From Romboutsia sp. CE17 (GTDB lineage: Bacteria > Bacillota > Clostridia > Peptostreptococcales > Peptostreptococcaceae), in NCBI RefSeq assembly GCF_012317385.1, contig NZ_CP051144.1, forward strand, positions 1 to 64,000: a stretch of 64,000 nt of DNA, given 5' to 3'. Under the pieces are notes generated by a model. It saw nothing but the letters and a program-made list of their open reading frames with translations, was not told the origin of the DNA and did not search any database. Shown piece after piece: positions 11,724 to 22,132 of this stretch. A program made the position numbers and the translations under genes. Each line of letters opens with the position of its first letter. Position 1 is the first letter of the stretch.

Positions 11724-11757
11724 AAAATAGCGAATTTAATAATTCGCTATTTTTCTA
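11724..11757 (+). terminator. Terminator after eno1
   Basis: AAATAGCGAATT and AATTCGCTATTT pair around TAAT and are followed by a T run. A near-identical terminator lies at 27011-27044, before the second pyk copy, so the element belongs to the duplicated unit. Confidence 0.9.
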
Positions 11758-12003
11758 TGGAAAAATAATTAAATATCATGATGATATAACAATAACTAGA
11801 TATAACTAGATATAGTTTGAAATAAATTGAAATAAAAATATAAAATTATTACTAAATTTGATAGAGGAACTTTAAAAACTTTGTAAAAAATTGTATAATG
11901 TAAGTGGAATAAAAAATATATATAAATCATATTATGAAACATATACTAATATACTAGTATGTAAAAATTAGTATATGTTTCAATGGAAAATAGGAGAACG
12001 CTT
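11757..12003 (+). promoter_or_regulatory. pyk copy 1 leader: promoter and 15-bp hairpin
   Basis: TATAAT at 11894-11899 has TTTAAA 17 bp upstream (11871-11876). The pyk copy 2 leader has the same arrangement (TTCAAA, 17 bp, TATAAT). The leader contains a perfect 15-bp inverted repeat, GAAACATATACTAAT at 11936-11950 with its complement at 11967-11981, ending directly before the Shine-Dalgarno region. A hairpin of similar position and shape but different sequence occurs in the copy 2 leader. Confidence 0.6.
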
Positions 12004-13428
12004 ATGATAAATGACGTAAAAAGAACTAAAATTGTTTGTACACTAGGTCCAGCAAGTGAAAAAGAAGAAACTCTTAGAGAACTTATAAAAAATGGATTAA
12101 ATGTATGTAGAATGAACTTCTCACATGGTTCTCATGAAGAACACAAAGGAAGAATAGATTTAGTAAAAAAAGTAAGAGAAGAATTAGGACAACCTACAGC
12201 AATCCTTTTAGATACTAAAGGTCCAGAAATAAGAACTGGTCAATTTGAAGCTCCAGAAGTTCTTTTAGAGGAAGGGCAAACATTTACTATAACAATGAAA
12301 GATGTTATGGGTAATAAAGAAATGTGTACTGTAAGCTACAAAGGTTTAGCTAAAGACGTTGAGCCAGGAAACACTATACTTATAGATGATGGTTTAGTAG
12401 GTCTTAAAGTTAAGGAAGTAAATGGAGACGATATAGTTTGTATCGTTGAAAACTCAGGAATAGTTAAAAATCATAAAGGTGTTAACGTACCAGGCGTAAA
12501 GGTTAATTTACCAGCTATAACTGAAAAGGATAGAAGTGATATAGAATTTGGTATAGAACAAGGTATAGATTTCATAGCAGCTTCTTTCGTAAGAAAAGTA
12601 TCTGACGTATTAGCGATCAGAGAAATATTAGAAGAAAATAACGCTACTGATATAAAAATAATATCTAAGATAGAAAACCAAGAAGGTGTAGACAACTTAG
12701 ATGAAATAATAGCTGTATCTGACGGTATAATGGTTGCAAGAGGAGACCTTGGAGTTGAAATACCAACAGAAGAAATACCAGTTGTTCAAAAGTTAATGAT
12801 AAAGAAATGTAATGAAGCAGGAAAACCAGTTATAACAGCTACTCAAATGTTAGACTCTATGATGAGAAATCCAAGACCAACAAGAGCAGAAGTAACTGAC
12901 GTTGCAAATGCAATATATGATGGAACAGATGCAATAATGTTATCTGGGGAAACAGCTGCAGGTAAATATCCAGTTGAAGCAGTTAAAACAATGGCTACAA
13001 TAGCTAAGAGAACTGAAGAAACTATAAACTACAATGAAAACTTAAGAGATAAAGCTCTTTCAGCAGCAAATGTAACAGATGCTATAAGTTATGCAACTTG
13101 TACAACTGCTATAGATTTAAATGCAAAAGCTATATTAAGTGCAACTTCTTCAGGTCACACAGCAAGAATGGTATCTAAGTTTAGACCACAATGCCCAATA
13201 GTTGCTACAACAGATAACGAAAGAGTAATGAGACAATTATCATTAACTTGGGGAGTTCTTCCTACAATATCTTCAAATGGAAAAAATACAGATGAAGTTA
13301 TAGATAATGCTATAAATGCTGGAAAAGAAAAGAACTATTTAGCTGAAGGTGATTTAGTAGTTATAACTGCTGGAGTACCAGTTGCAACAAGTGGAACAAC
13401 TAACTTAATAAAAGTAGAAACTATATAG
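12004..13428 (+). CDS. pyk: Pyruvate kinase, copy 1
   Basis: Converts phosphoenolpyruvate and ADP to pyruvate and ATP. 474 residues; this is the short form without the extra C-terminal PEP-utiliser-like domain found in Bacillus and some clostridial enzymes. The start at 12004 has AGGAG 7 bp upstream and matches the start of copy 2; an in-frame ATG at 11983 lies upstream of that site. Motifs include [34 protein letters not shown] with the catalytic Lys, ARGDLGVE and [10 protein letters not shown]. It differs from copy 2 (27292-28716) at only four residues, all in the N-terminal fifth. An enolase gene follows after 112 bp. Confidence 0.97.
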   Translation: MINDVKRTKIVCTLGPASEKEETLRELIKNGLNVCRMNFSHGSHEEHKGRIDLVKKVREELGQPTAILLDTKGPEIRTGQFEAPEVLLEEGQTFTITMKDVMGNKEMCTVSYKGLAKDVEPGNTILIDDGLVGLKVKEVNGDDIVCIVENSGIVKNHKGVNVPGVKVNLPAITEKDRSDIEFGIEQGIDFIAASFVRKVSDVLAIREILEENNATDIKIISKIENQEGVDNLDEIIAVSDGIMVARGDLGVEIPTEEIPVVQKLMIKKCNEAGKPVITATQMLDSMMRNPRPTRAEVTDVANAIYDGTDAIMLSGETAAGKYPVEAVKTMATIAKRTEETINYNENLRDKALSAANVTDAISYATCTTAIDLNAKAILSATSSGHTARMVSKFRPQCPIVATTDNERVMRQLSLTWGVLPTISSNGKNTDEVIDNAINAGKEKNYLAEGDLVVITAGVPVATSGTTNLIKVETI

Positions 13429-13478
13429 TTTTGAAGATAGATAAAGTTTTAATTATATAAATAATAATGTATGCAAAC

Positions 13479-13514
13479 AATAGATAGTAGATTGAGTTAT
13501 ATCTACTATCTATT
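13479..13514 (+). other. 14-bp hairpin in pyk-eno spacer, copy A
   Basis: AATAGATAGTAGAT and ATCTACTATCTATT pair perfectly around an 8-nt loop, 27 bp before the eno2 start. The same hairpin is at 28767-28802 in the second copy. There is no T tract, so it is probably a processing or stability element between pyk and eno. Confidence 0.45.
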
Positions 13515-13522
13515 ACATATAA

Positions 13523-14854
<1,332 letters not shown>

Positions 14855-14866
14855 TAATATAAAAAT

Positions 14867-14912
14867 AAAAAAAGCTGATTTCTATGTTTTTTATAAGAAA
14901 TCAGCTTTTTTT
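14867..14912. terminator. Bidirectional terminator between eno2 and lysR
   Basis: AAAGCTGATTTCT and AGAAATCAGCTTT pair over 13 bp and are flanked by A and T runs on both sides, so it can serve eno2 on the plus strand and the convergent LysR gene. Confidence 0.85.
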
Positions 14913-14922
14913 ATAAAGTTAT

Positions 14923-15834
14923 TTAATAGTATGAGTTTTCTAAATACTCCTTAGTAAGATCAATAAGATATTGTAGTGAGTTACTTAAGTAAGAATTTTT
15001 CTTATAACTAGCAAATATATTCCATGATGGATATGAACCTAGATTAAAGTACATTAAATCAGGATTATTTTTAGCATAGTAAAAAGGAACGATAGAATAT
15101 CCTAAGTTATTTTTTACCATGTTAGTAACAGTATAAGTACTTGAAGATTCTAGTAAAATATTTGGATGAAAGTTATATTTAAATAAAGTATCATCAATAA
15201 TCTCTCTTAAAGTACTATCTTTTTTTAACATAATAAAATTCTCAGATTTAAGTAATGATATATCAATAAAACCGTCTTTATAAGATGAAGAAAGTAGTTC
15301 TTCACAAAGATGATTATTTTTAGAGATAATTAATACTAGTTTTTCATTTAAAAGGTGTATTTTAGGATTATTGCTATAGCTACTATTTGGTAAAGACGTA
15401 AATGCAATGTCTAAAGTTCCATTTGAAACTAGATTTTCTAAATCATTTGATTTATTTTCTATTGGATTTATAGATATATTAGGATATCTCTTATGAAACT
15501 TAGGATAAATATAACTAAACATATCAGAACCTCTTTCTGGTGTAAATCCAACCGAAATTTTTCCCTTATTAGAGTTTGAAATATCACTTATCATTTTATA
15601 TGTATCTTTTTTTATATTTAAAATTTTATTGGCATTTTCTATATAGATTTCACCCGCATATGTCAATGTAAGGTTATTTTTATTTCTATTAAAAAGAGGC
15701 ACACCTAAATCATTTTCTAATTTTAATAATTGTTGATTTAGTGCAGGTTGAGAAATAAATAGTTTTTGTGAAGCCTTAGTTATATTACCTTCTTCAGATA
15801 TTTTTACTATATATTCAAGTTGCTTTAAATCCAT
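14923..15834 (-). CDS. LysR-family transcriptional regulator
   Basis: 303 residues, standard for the family. The N-terminal winged HTH is DLKQLEYIVKISEEGNITKA to about residue 60 (SQPALNQQLLKLE). A periplasmic-binding-protein-like effector domain follows to about residue 295. It is divergent from the LarA-like gene at 15959, with a 124-bp AT-rich shared spacer, and GGGGG precedes its start. By position it most likely controls the LarA-like gene and perhaps the downstream permease. The effector is unknown; a hydroxy or sugar acid is a guess from context. Confidence 0.9.
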   Translation of the reverse strand: MDLKQLEYIVKISEEGNITKASQKLFISQPALNQQLLKLENDLGVPLFNRNKNNLTLTYAGEIYIENANKILNIKKDTYKMISDISNSNKGKISVGFTPERGSDMFSYIYPKFHKRYPNISINPIENKSNDLENLVSNGTLDIAFTSLPNSSYSNNPKIHLLNEKLVLIISKNNHLCEELLSSSYKDGFIDISLLKSENFIMLKKDSTLREIIDDTLFKYNFHPNILLESSSTYTVTNMVKNNLGYSIVPFYYAKNNPDLMYFNLGSYPSWNIFASYKKNSYLSNSLQYLIDLTKEYLENSYY

Positions 15835-15958
15835 ATTATCCCCCTATAGTTTTTTGTTAGAGTAACTATAAATTTTATATATTTTAAATTTGTTTTTAAC
15901 TTTTATATAATAATTATAATAAATAAAAGTAATTTAATCATTACTTAGGAGGGGAAAT
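15835..15958. promoter_or_regulatory. Divergent lysR / larA-like control region
   Basis: AT-rich divergent spacer with candidate -10 hexamers TATAAT at 15906-15911 and 15915-15920 for the plus strand. The AAATTT...AAATTT palindromic stretch near 15870-15890 could hold the LysR site. AGGAGGGG just before 15959 is the ribosome binding site of the LarA-like gene. Confidence 0.45.
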
Positions 15959-17290
15959 ATGGAAATTATAGGGGGCGGAGTAGTATCTAATCTTTTAAAA
16001 GATACTAAAATTCCTAAGATGTTTAGAGCAAGACAAATTTTCAACAAAGAAAAAATTGAAGTAGATAAGATAAAAGAGTTTGTATTTAATGAATTATCTA
16101 AAGATGAGTTTTCAAATTTAATACAACCTAATATGAATATAGCAATAACTGCAGGTAGTAGAGGTATTAGAAATGTAGATATTATAACAAAGTCTATAGT
16201 AGATTTTGTTAAATTAAAAGGAGCAAATCCATTTATAGTTCCAGCTATGGGAAGCCATGGTGGAGCCTGTGCTGAGGGACAATTAGAAGTTTTAGCAAGC
16301 TATAATATTACATCTGAAACTATGGGATGTGAAATTAGATCATCTATGGAAGTAGTTGAGTTAGGTTACTCTGAATTAGGAAGAAAAGTTTCAATTGATA
16401 AAAATGCATATGAATCAGATGGTATAATAGTTTCTTGTAGATTAAAGCCACATAATGCGTTTAGAGGTAACTATGAAAGTGGTCCTTGTAAAATGATGAC
16501 TGTGGGTCTTGGAAAACAAGCTGGAGCAGAGGTTGTACATGGTGATGGTATGGGTAAAATATCAGAAAATATACCTACAATGGCAAAGGTAGTAATAGAA
16601 AAAGCACCTATTTTATTTGCAATTCCTTGTATAGAAAATGCTTATGATGAGACTTGTCATATAGAAGCAATATTAGCTAAGGATATTATGAAAAGAGAAC
16701 CAGAATTACTTAAATATGCATTTAGTAAAATACCTAAGCTAATAGTTGAAGAATGTGATGTCTTAGTTGTTGATGAAATTGGGAAAAATTATAGTGGAAC
16801 AGGTGTAGATCCTAATATAACAGGTACTTTTTCTACTGAATATGCAAGTGGAGGTATAAAGGTACAGAGAACTTGTATGTTAGATTTAAGTGAAGAATCC
16901 CACGGAAATGCTCTTGGTGTTGGCTTGTCAAATGCAATTACAAAGAGAATATTCGATAAGATGGATTTAGAAAAAATGTATCCTAACTGTATAACTAGTA
17001 CAGTTTTAGCTTCTGCAAGAATACCATGTATTGTGGCAAATGATAAAGAGGCTATTCAAATTTGTATAAGAACTTGTACAGGAATAGATAAATCTAAAGT
17101 TAGAGTAGTTAGAATATCTAATAGCTTACATATAGAGTATATAATGCTTTCAGAATCTTATTACGAGGATGTAATAAATGGTAAGTACATAGGTTTAGAA
17201 GCGATAGATAGTCCTAAGGAACTTCAATTTGATGAATATGGAAGTTTAGATACAAAAATAAAAATATGTGAAAAAACAGTAAAGGTATAG
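15959..17290 (+). CDS. LarA-superfamily (DUF2088) racemase/epimerase-like protein
   Basis: 443 residues resembling the lactate racemase N-terminal domain family. Members that have been characterised use a nickel-pincer nucleotide to racemise or epimerise 2-hydroxy acids, including sugar acids. Histidine-containing segments PAMGSHGGACAEG near residue 100 and RLKPHNAFRG near 163, followed by CKMMTVGLGK and VVHGDG, match the places where LarA carries its catalytic His and cofactor Lys residues. The position beside sugar-diacid genes suggests an epimerase acting on an aldarate, gluconate-type or other hydroxy acid. No larB, larC or larE cofactor gene is seen in the window. Substrate unknown; the match to the superfamily is by motif, not by full alignment. 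Confidence 0.7.
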   Translation: MEIIGGGVVSNLLKDTKIPKMFRARQIFNKEKIEVDKIKEFVFNELSKDEFSNLIQPNMNIAITAGSRGIRNVDIITKSIVDFVKLKGANPFIVPAMGSHGGACAEGQLEVLASYNITSETMGCEIRSSMEVVELGYSELGRKVSIDKNAYESDGIIVSCRLKPHNAFRGNYESGPCKMMTVGLGKQAGAEVVHGDGMGKISENIPTMAKVVIEKAPILFAIPCIENAYDETCHIEAILAKDIMKREPELLKYAFSKIPKLIVEECDVLVVDEIGKNYSGTGVDPNITGTFSTEYASGGIKVQRTCMLDLSEESHGNALGVGLSNAITKRIFDKMDLEKMYPNCITSTVLASARIPCIVANDKEAIQICIRTCTGIDKSKVRVVRISNSLHIEYIMLSESYYEDVINGKYIGLEAIDSPKELQFDEYGSLDTKIKICEKTVKV

Positions 17291-17636
17291 AAAAATGTCC
17301 TATATAGTATATATGAAAGAAATATATATATCTGTATAGGACTTTTTATTTTTGACTATTATTTTAAAGTTTGTTATTGTAAATATAAAATGTATAAATT
17401 TTAAATATAAATTGAATCTGTGGGATAGAGTAAATATGGGTAAAATATAAAAATTGTATGCAAATATATAAAAAAAAACGTTAATTTTTAGTCAAACGAA
17501 CGATGAAATAACATTTGGAAAACGTTTATAATAAAAGTACAAAGAGTAAGTTTTCCAAAATTATGAGCAAGATTTTTGGGGATATTATATTTTTTACTTG
17601 AATGTTAAAAAAATAGCAATTATGGGGGGTAATGTA
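17291..17636 (+). promoter_or_regulatory. gntP upstream region with candidate CdaR box and promoter
   Basis: After the terminator this gap holds GTCAAACGAACGATGA at 17491-17506, then TATAAT at 17527-17532, 20 bp behind the CGATGA core. The same box (14 of 16 positions) and spacing recur before garD at 22018-22058, and CGATGA-N19-TAAAAT recurs before garK. This looks like an activator site that replaces the -35 element. CdaR as the binding protein is inferred from the neighbouring gene. Confidence 0.55.
17297..17352 (+). terminator. Terminator after LarA-like gene
   Basis: GTCCTATA and TATAGGAC pair with an AT-rich inner stem and are followed by TTTTTATTTTT. Confidence 0.8.
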
Positions 17637-19013
17637 GTGGCAGAAGTAAGTAGTACTCAAATGATTTTAGGTTTAGTAATAGGGATTGGGGTTTTATTAT
17701 TCCTTTCCATAAAGACAAAAGTACATACATTTTTAGCATTAATCTTTGCAGCCATGATAACTGGCTTAATAGGTGGTATGGATGTAAGTTCAGTGTTGTC
17801 ATCAATAACAACTGGATTTGGTAATACTTTAAGTAGTACTGGTATTATTATAGGTTTAGGGGTAATGATGGGTGCAGTTCTTGAAAAATCAGGAGCAGCA
17901 GAACAATTGGCTTTCTCAGTTATAAAACTTGTAGGTAAGAAAAAAGAAGAATGGGCTTTAGGTATCACTGGATACATAGTTTCTATACCAGTATTTGCAG
18001 ATTCAGCTCTTGTAATACTTACTCCACTTGCAAAGGCACTTTCAAAAGTAAGCGGTAAGTCAGCTGTAAGTTTAGGTTTATCATTAGCAATAGGTCTTCA
18101 ACTTACACATACATTTGTACCACCAACACCAGGACCATTAACAGTTGCTGGTTTATTAGGAGTAGATGTTGGTGTAATGATACTTTCTGGTGTACTTGTA
18201 ACAATAATACCATTTATATTATGTATAAACTATTGTAAATGGTTAGGAACTAAGATATATCAAATACCAAGTGAAGATGGAGATGGATATATCAAAAAAG
18301 ATTTCAAGAAAGAATATTTAAAAGAAATCGAAAATGTAGAAGAATTAATGAAAGATAAGGATTTACCACCAATATTAATGTCAGTTTTACCAATATTAGT
18401 TCCATTAATAATGATATTTGCAAACACTATATGTGGATTTGTAGGATTTGAATCAGAAATAATTAAATTCTTCGGATCTCCAATAGTAGCTTTATCAGTT
18501 GGTGTTCTTATAGCAGTTTATGGACTTGCAAAAGATAAAGACAAATCAACAATTATGTCATATATGGAAGATGGTATAAAATCGACAGGTATGATAATGT
18601 TAATCACAGGTGCTGGTGGTGCATTAGGATTTATAGTTAAAGATTCTGGAATAGGAACAGCATTAGGGGAGTTAGTTGTTTCTTTACCAATACCTGCAAT
18701 ATTAATACCATTTATAATAGCAGTATTAATGAGATTAGCTTTAGGTAGTGCAACAGTTGCATTAACTACAGCAGCAACATTAACAGCTCCATTATTAGCA
18801 GTAGTTGGGTTAAATCCGATAGCTGCAGCTATGGCAACTTGTGCAGGTGGGGTAGCATTCAGTTACTTCAATGATAGTGGATTCTGGGTATTCAATGGTA
18901 TGTATGGATTAAAGGATATAAAAGATCAAATGTATGCTAAAACAGCAATATCACTTATTGGATCATTTTCAGCATTAGCAGTAGTTATAATAGCAAATCT
19001 GTTATTTTTCTAG
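17637..19013 (+). CDS. GntP-family gluconate/sugar-acid permease
   Basis: 458-residue polytopic membrane protein of the GntP family, which imports gluconate, glycerate or related hydroxy acids with protons. About 12 hydrophobic segments are visible, with family motifs FADSALVILTPLAKALS near residue 118 and LQLTHTFVPPTPGPLTVAG near 155. A GTG start at 17637 is chosen because GGGGGG at 17624-17629 is 7 bp upstream; an earlier in-frame TTG at 17598 has no site. It carries the candidate CdaR box upstream and is followed by its own terminator. It is the likely uptake system for galactarate, glucarate or glycerate; the substrate is inferred from context. Confidence 0.88.
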   Translation: MAEVSSTQMILGLVIGIGVLLFLSIKTKVHTFLALIFAAMITGLIGGMDVSSVLSSITTGFGNTLSSTGIIIGLGVMMGAVLEKSGAAEQLAFSVIKLVGKKKEEWALGITGYIVSIPVFADSALVILTPLAKALSKVSGKSAVSLGLSLAIGLQLTHTFVPPTPGPLTVAGLLGVDVGVMILSGVLVTIIPFILCINYCKWLGTKIYQIPSEDGDGYIKKDFKKEYLKEIENVEELMKDKDLPPILMSVLPILVPLIMIFANTICGFVGFESEIIKFFGSPIVALSVGVLIAVYGLAKDKDKSTIMSYMEDGIKSTGMIMLITGAGGALGFIVKDSGIGTALGELVVSLPIPAILIPFIIAVLMRLALGSATVALTTAATLTAPLLAVVGLNPIAAAMATCAGGVAFSYFNDSGFWVFNGMYGLKDIKDQMYAKTAISLIGSFSALAVVIIANLLFF

Positions 19014-19021
19014 AGAGATAT

Positions 19022-19055
19022 ATAGCGATAAACTTATGTTTATCGCTATTTTTTT
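19022..19055 (+). terminator. Terminator after gntP
   Basis: ATAGCGATAAAC and GTTTATCGCTAT pair over 12 bp around TTAT, followed by seven T. Confidence 0.9.
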
Positions 19056-19212
19056 ATGCTTAATGAAATTATAAGTAAGGAACTAAATTTATAATTAATT
19101 AATATAATAAAGTATCAATATGGACATAATGAGTATATAATAAAATATCAGAATTGCATTTAGTATACACAATGAAAGACTTTGTAAGTTATCATATAAG
19201 GAGGTCTGTAAA

Positions 19213-19380
19213 GTGAGTGAACTTAATAATAATTTGTCAATGCAAGAAAAAAGTATAATAAAAAACTTATTAAATGATGAAATATTACAAATGGCAAGAG
19301 GATTTGAATTTAGACAAGACAAGAAAGAAGTTATGGATAAAATTAAATTATATAATGATTTGTTAGATAAAATTAATTAA
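19213..19380 (+). CDS. Small hypothetical protein (55 aa)
   Basis: A short reading frame starting at GTG with a strong AAGGAGG (19198-19204) 8 bp upstream. It encodes a charged, probably helical 55-residue protein (MSELNNNLSMQEKS... ending NDLLDKIN) with no membrane segment. It lies alone between two good terminators, with TATAAT at 19136-19141 as a possible -10 element, so it seems to be a separate transcription unit. I do not recognise the family. Its place inside the sugar-diacid cluster does not by itself give a function. Confidence 0.7.
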   Translation: MSELNNNLSMQEKSIIKNLLNDEILQMARGFEFRQDKKEVMDKIKLYNDLLDKIN

Positions 19381-19403
19381 CTCATCATTATATTAAATAA
19401 ATT

Positions 19404-19445
19404 AAAAAATAGCTATATTTTTCATGAAAAATATAGCTATTTTTG
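19404..19445 (+). terminator. Terminator after 55-aa gene
   Basis: AAAAATAGCTATATTTTTC and its exact complement form a 19-bp stem around AT, followed by T. Confidence 0.9.
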
Positions 19446-19535
19446 TTTATAACAACTGCATTGAAAAAGTTTTACTATATATTTTAGTTTCTTGTGCATA
19501 AGCACAATAAAATTTGTATTATATTAGTAAACTGC

Positions 19536-19566
19536 CGATGAAAACGATATTAAAATACTTTAAAAT
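19536..19566 (+). promoter_or_regulatory. Candidate CdaR-type promoter of garK
   Basis: CGATGA at 19536-19541 is followed after 19 bp by TAAAAT at 19561-19566, the same geometry as upstream of gntP and garD. The GTCAAA half seen at those two sites is not conserved here. Confidence 0.4.
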
Positions 19567-19604
19567 AGTATATATAAAATAAAAAGATTTTTTGGGGGGA
19601 TGGT

Positions 19605-20732
19605 ATGAAATTTGTATTAGCACCAGACTCGTTTAAGGAGAGTTTGACAGCAAAAGAAGTAGCAGATGCTATGGAGATTGGTATAAAAAAAGTATTCCCT
19701 GATGCGGAATGTATAAAAGTTCCTATGGCAGATGGTGGAGAAGGAACAGTTCAATCTTTAGTAGATGGAACTGAAGGTAAGATTTATGAAGTAAAAGTAA
19801 CAGGACCCTTAGGAGAAACCGTAAATGCTAGATATGGAATTTTAGGAGATAATGAAACTGCAGTAATAGAGATGGCAGAAGCTAGTGGAATTCATTATGT
19901 AGAGAAGGAAAAAAGAAATCCTTTAATTACAACTACATTTGGAACTGGAGAAGTTATAAAATATGCACTAGATAAAAATGTGAAAAAGATAATAATAGGG
20001 ATAGGTGGGAGCGCTACTAATGATGGTGGTGCTGGAATGATACAAGCCTTAGGTGGAAGATTATTAGACGAAGAAGGTAATGATTTACCATTTGGAGGAG
20101 GATCATTAGATAAACTGTATAAAATAGATGTAAGTAATTTTGATAAAAGAATAAATGAGATAGATATAGAAGTAGCATGCGATGTAAGTAATCCTCTTAC
20201 AGGAGCTGAAGGAGCATCAGCAATATTTGGGCCTCAAAAAGGTGCGACAGAAGAATTAATAAAAATTCTAGATAATAATCTTGGTCATTATGCACAAATT
20301 ATTAAAGAACAATTAGGAAAAGATATGGCAAATGAAAAAGGTGCAGGAGCTGCTGGAGGATTAGGATTTGCATTATTAGCATTTTGCAATGGTCACCTTA
20401 AACCAGGTATAGATATTGTTATAAAGTACTCTAACTTAGATGAAAAAGTCCAAGGAGCTTCATACATAATAACTGGAGAAGGAAGTATAGATAGACAAAC
20501 AAAATTTGGAAAAACACCATATGGTGTAGCGCAAGTGGCTAAAAAATATGATATACCAGTAATCGCAGTAGCTGGAAATGTTGGAAGTGGAGTAGAAGAA
20601 TTATATGAATTAGGATTTAATTCAATCTTATCTATAATGCCAGGCGTAATGACATTAGAAAAAGCTTTAAATTCAGGAAAGGAAAATATAGAGAATACAG
20701 TAGAAAATGTTGCAAGATTATTAAATATTTAA
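19605..20732 (+). CDS. garK: Glycerate kinase (GarK/GlxK family)
   Basis: Phosphorylates D-glycerate; the GarK family makes 2-phosphoglycerate, the substrate of enolase. 375 residues, normal length. The N terminus LAPDSFKESLTA and the PMADGGEGT motif near residue 45 are diagnostic, with GIGGSATNDGG near 130 and GAGAAGGLGFA near 245. GGGGGG lies 7 bp before the ATG. It is the last step of the tartronate semialdehyde branch encoded here together with garR. The nearby pyk-eno copies can process its product. Confidence 0.95.
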   Translation: MKFVLAPDSFKESLTAKEVADAMEIGIKKVFPDAECIKVPMADGGEGTVQSLVDGTEGKIYEVKVTGPLGETVNARYGILGDNETAVIEMAEASGIHYVEKEKRNPLITTTFGTGEVIKYALDKNVKKIIIGIGGSATNDGGAGMIQALGGRLLDEEGNDLPFGGGSLDKLYKIDVSNFDKRINEIDIEVACDVSNPLTGAEGASAIFGPQKGATEELIKILDNNLGHYAQIIKEQLGKDMANEKGAGAAGGLGFALLAFCNGHLKPGIDIVIKYSNLDEKVQGASYIITGEGSIDRQTKFGKTPYGVAQVAKKYDIPVIAVAGNVGSGVEELYELGFNSILSIMPGVMTLEKALNSGKENIENTVENVARLLNI

Positions 20733-20921
20733 AAATATTTACTTATATGGCCTAGATGTACTATGCTAAATTTATTATTATAAAAAAGATTGTTAAAAAA
20801 ATGATAAAATCTATGTACTATTGGAAAATATTATAGTAAAATCAATATTAAATAAAACAATTGTACAAATCTACAAAAAAATAAGTTTATTTACTATGGA
20901 TAAAAAATAGGGGGACATATA

Positions 20922-21980
20922 ATGCATAGTATAGATAGTAAAATAGCTCAAGATATAGTTAATAGAGTTATGAAAGTTATACCATATAATGTAAATATTA
21001 TGAACCAAGAAGGTGTAATAATTGCAAGTGGAGATAGAAGTAGATTAAACAAGATACATAGTGGGGCTTTATTGGTTTTAGATGAGAAGAAAAGTGTAGA
21101 AATACACAAAAACACTGATAAAGAGAAAGCTGGTATAAATTTACCTATAATATTTTCAAACGAAATGATAGGAGTAATAGGAGTTACAGGTAATCCAGAA
21201 GATATAAGACAATTCGGTGAACTAGTAAGAATAACAGCTGAATTACTTGTAAATGAACATTTCACATTTTCTAAGAAAAAGGCATTTGAGATGCATAGAG
21301 ATAAATTCTTTTATGAATTAACTCAATTAGATGGGGAGTATAGTGACGAAATAAAAAGAGAATCTAGTGAGTTAGGAATAGAATTGGACATACCAAGAAT
21401 TGCTCTAGTCATAAGCATAAAAAATAAAGATTTCAACTATTACTTAAAAATAAAAGATAAACTATGGATGTTCTTAGAACAACAAGAATTTATAATAGAG
21501 TATTTTGAAAATACATTGGTTGTACTTGTTAATACGCAATCAAAACAAAATATAATCATAGATATTTTATCTCAAGAAGAATTAGATATAGGAGTTAGTT
21601 TAAAAGAAAATCTTATATCAACTGCTGTTAAACAAGGAGACTTAGCTATAAAAGTAGGTAAAACTTTGAATAAAAATGAAAAAGTTTTAAAATATGAAGA
21701 ACTATATTTTTTGTCAACTTTAACAACTTGTAAAGGAAATGAGATCTTAAAAAGACACATGGAAATCTTAAAAAATGAAGGTAATAAATTAGATTTAATA
21801 GATACAATATTATCTTATATAGAGAATAGTGGGGAGATAAATACAATCTCTAAAAACCTTAATATTCACAGGAATACACTTAATTATAGGTTAGAAAAAA
21901 TATATTCATTAACAGGTAAAAATCCTAAGAATTTTTTAGATTTATTAGAATTATATACATCATATATACTTTATAATTGA
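20922..21980 (+). CDS. cdaR: CdaR-type sugar diacid regulator
   Basis: 352-residue transcription factor. Residues about 4-135 form the putative sugar-diacid recognition domain (starting DSKIAQDIVNRVMKVIPYNV, with GVIIASGDRSR). The C terminus has the PucR-type HTH around NTISKNLNIHRNTLNYRLEKI near residue 315. In Escherichia coli CdaR activates the galactarate, glucarate and glycerate genes. Here it is flanked by garK and garD and probably acts on the CGATGA-type boxes described in front of gntP, garK and garD. GGGGG lies 7 bp before the ATG. Confidence 0.9.
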   Translation: MHSIDSKIAQDIVNRVMKVIPYNVNIMNQEGVIIASGDRSRLNKIHSGALLVLDEKKSVEIHKNTDKEKAGINLPIIFSNEMIGVIGVTGNPEDIRQFGELVRITAELLVNEHFTFSKKKAFEMHRDKFFYELTQLDGEYSDEIKRESSELGIELDIPRIALVISIKNKDFNYYLKIKDKLWMFLEQQEFIIEYFENTLVVLVNTQSKQNIIIDILSQEELDIGVSLKENLISTAVKQGDLAIKVGKTLNKNEKVLKYEELYFLSTLTTCKGNEILKRHMEILKNEGNKLDLIDTILSYIENSGEINTISKNLNIHRNTLNYRLEKIYSLTGKNPKNFLDLLELYTSYILYN

Positions 21981-22017
21981 GATTGTGCAAGTGAACAAAA
22001 AAGAATGTTAAAGTTTG

Positions 22018-22058
22018 GTCAAAGAAACGATGATTACAATATATGGAAGTTTTATAAT
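22018..22058 (+). promoter_or_regulatory. Candidate CdaR box and promoter of garD operon
   Basis: GTCAAAGAAACGATGA at 22018-22033 and TATAAT at 22053-22058, 19 bp behind CGATGA. It matches the site before gntP at 14 of 16 positions. The operon it would drive is garD-gudD-dapA-like-garR, which runs to the terminator at 27011. Confidence 0.55.
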
Positions 22059-22132
22059 AAAAATATAGAAAGATAACTAAGTAATAAGTAATCAGCTAAG
22101 TATATTTAGTATATATGAAAAAGAGGGATGAT

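Noticed and set aside
17511-17532. CcpA cre site at GGAAAACGTTTATA before gntP
   Set aside because: It misses the conserved T of TG and the final C of the consensus, and it lies between the candidate activator box and the -10.
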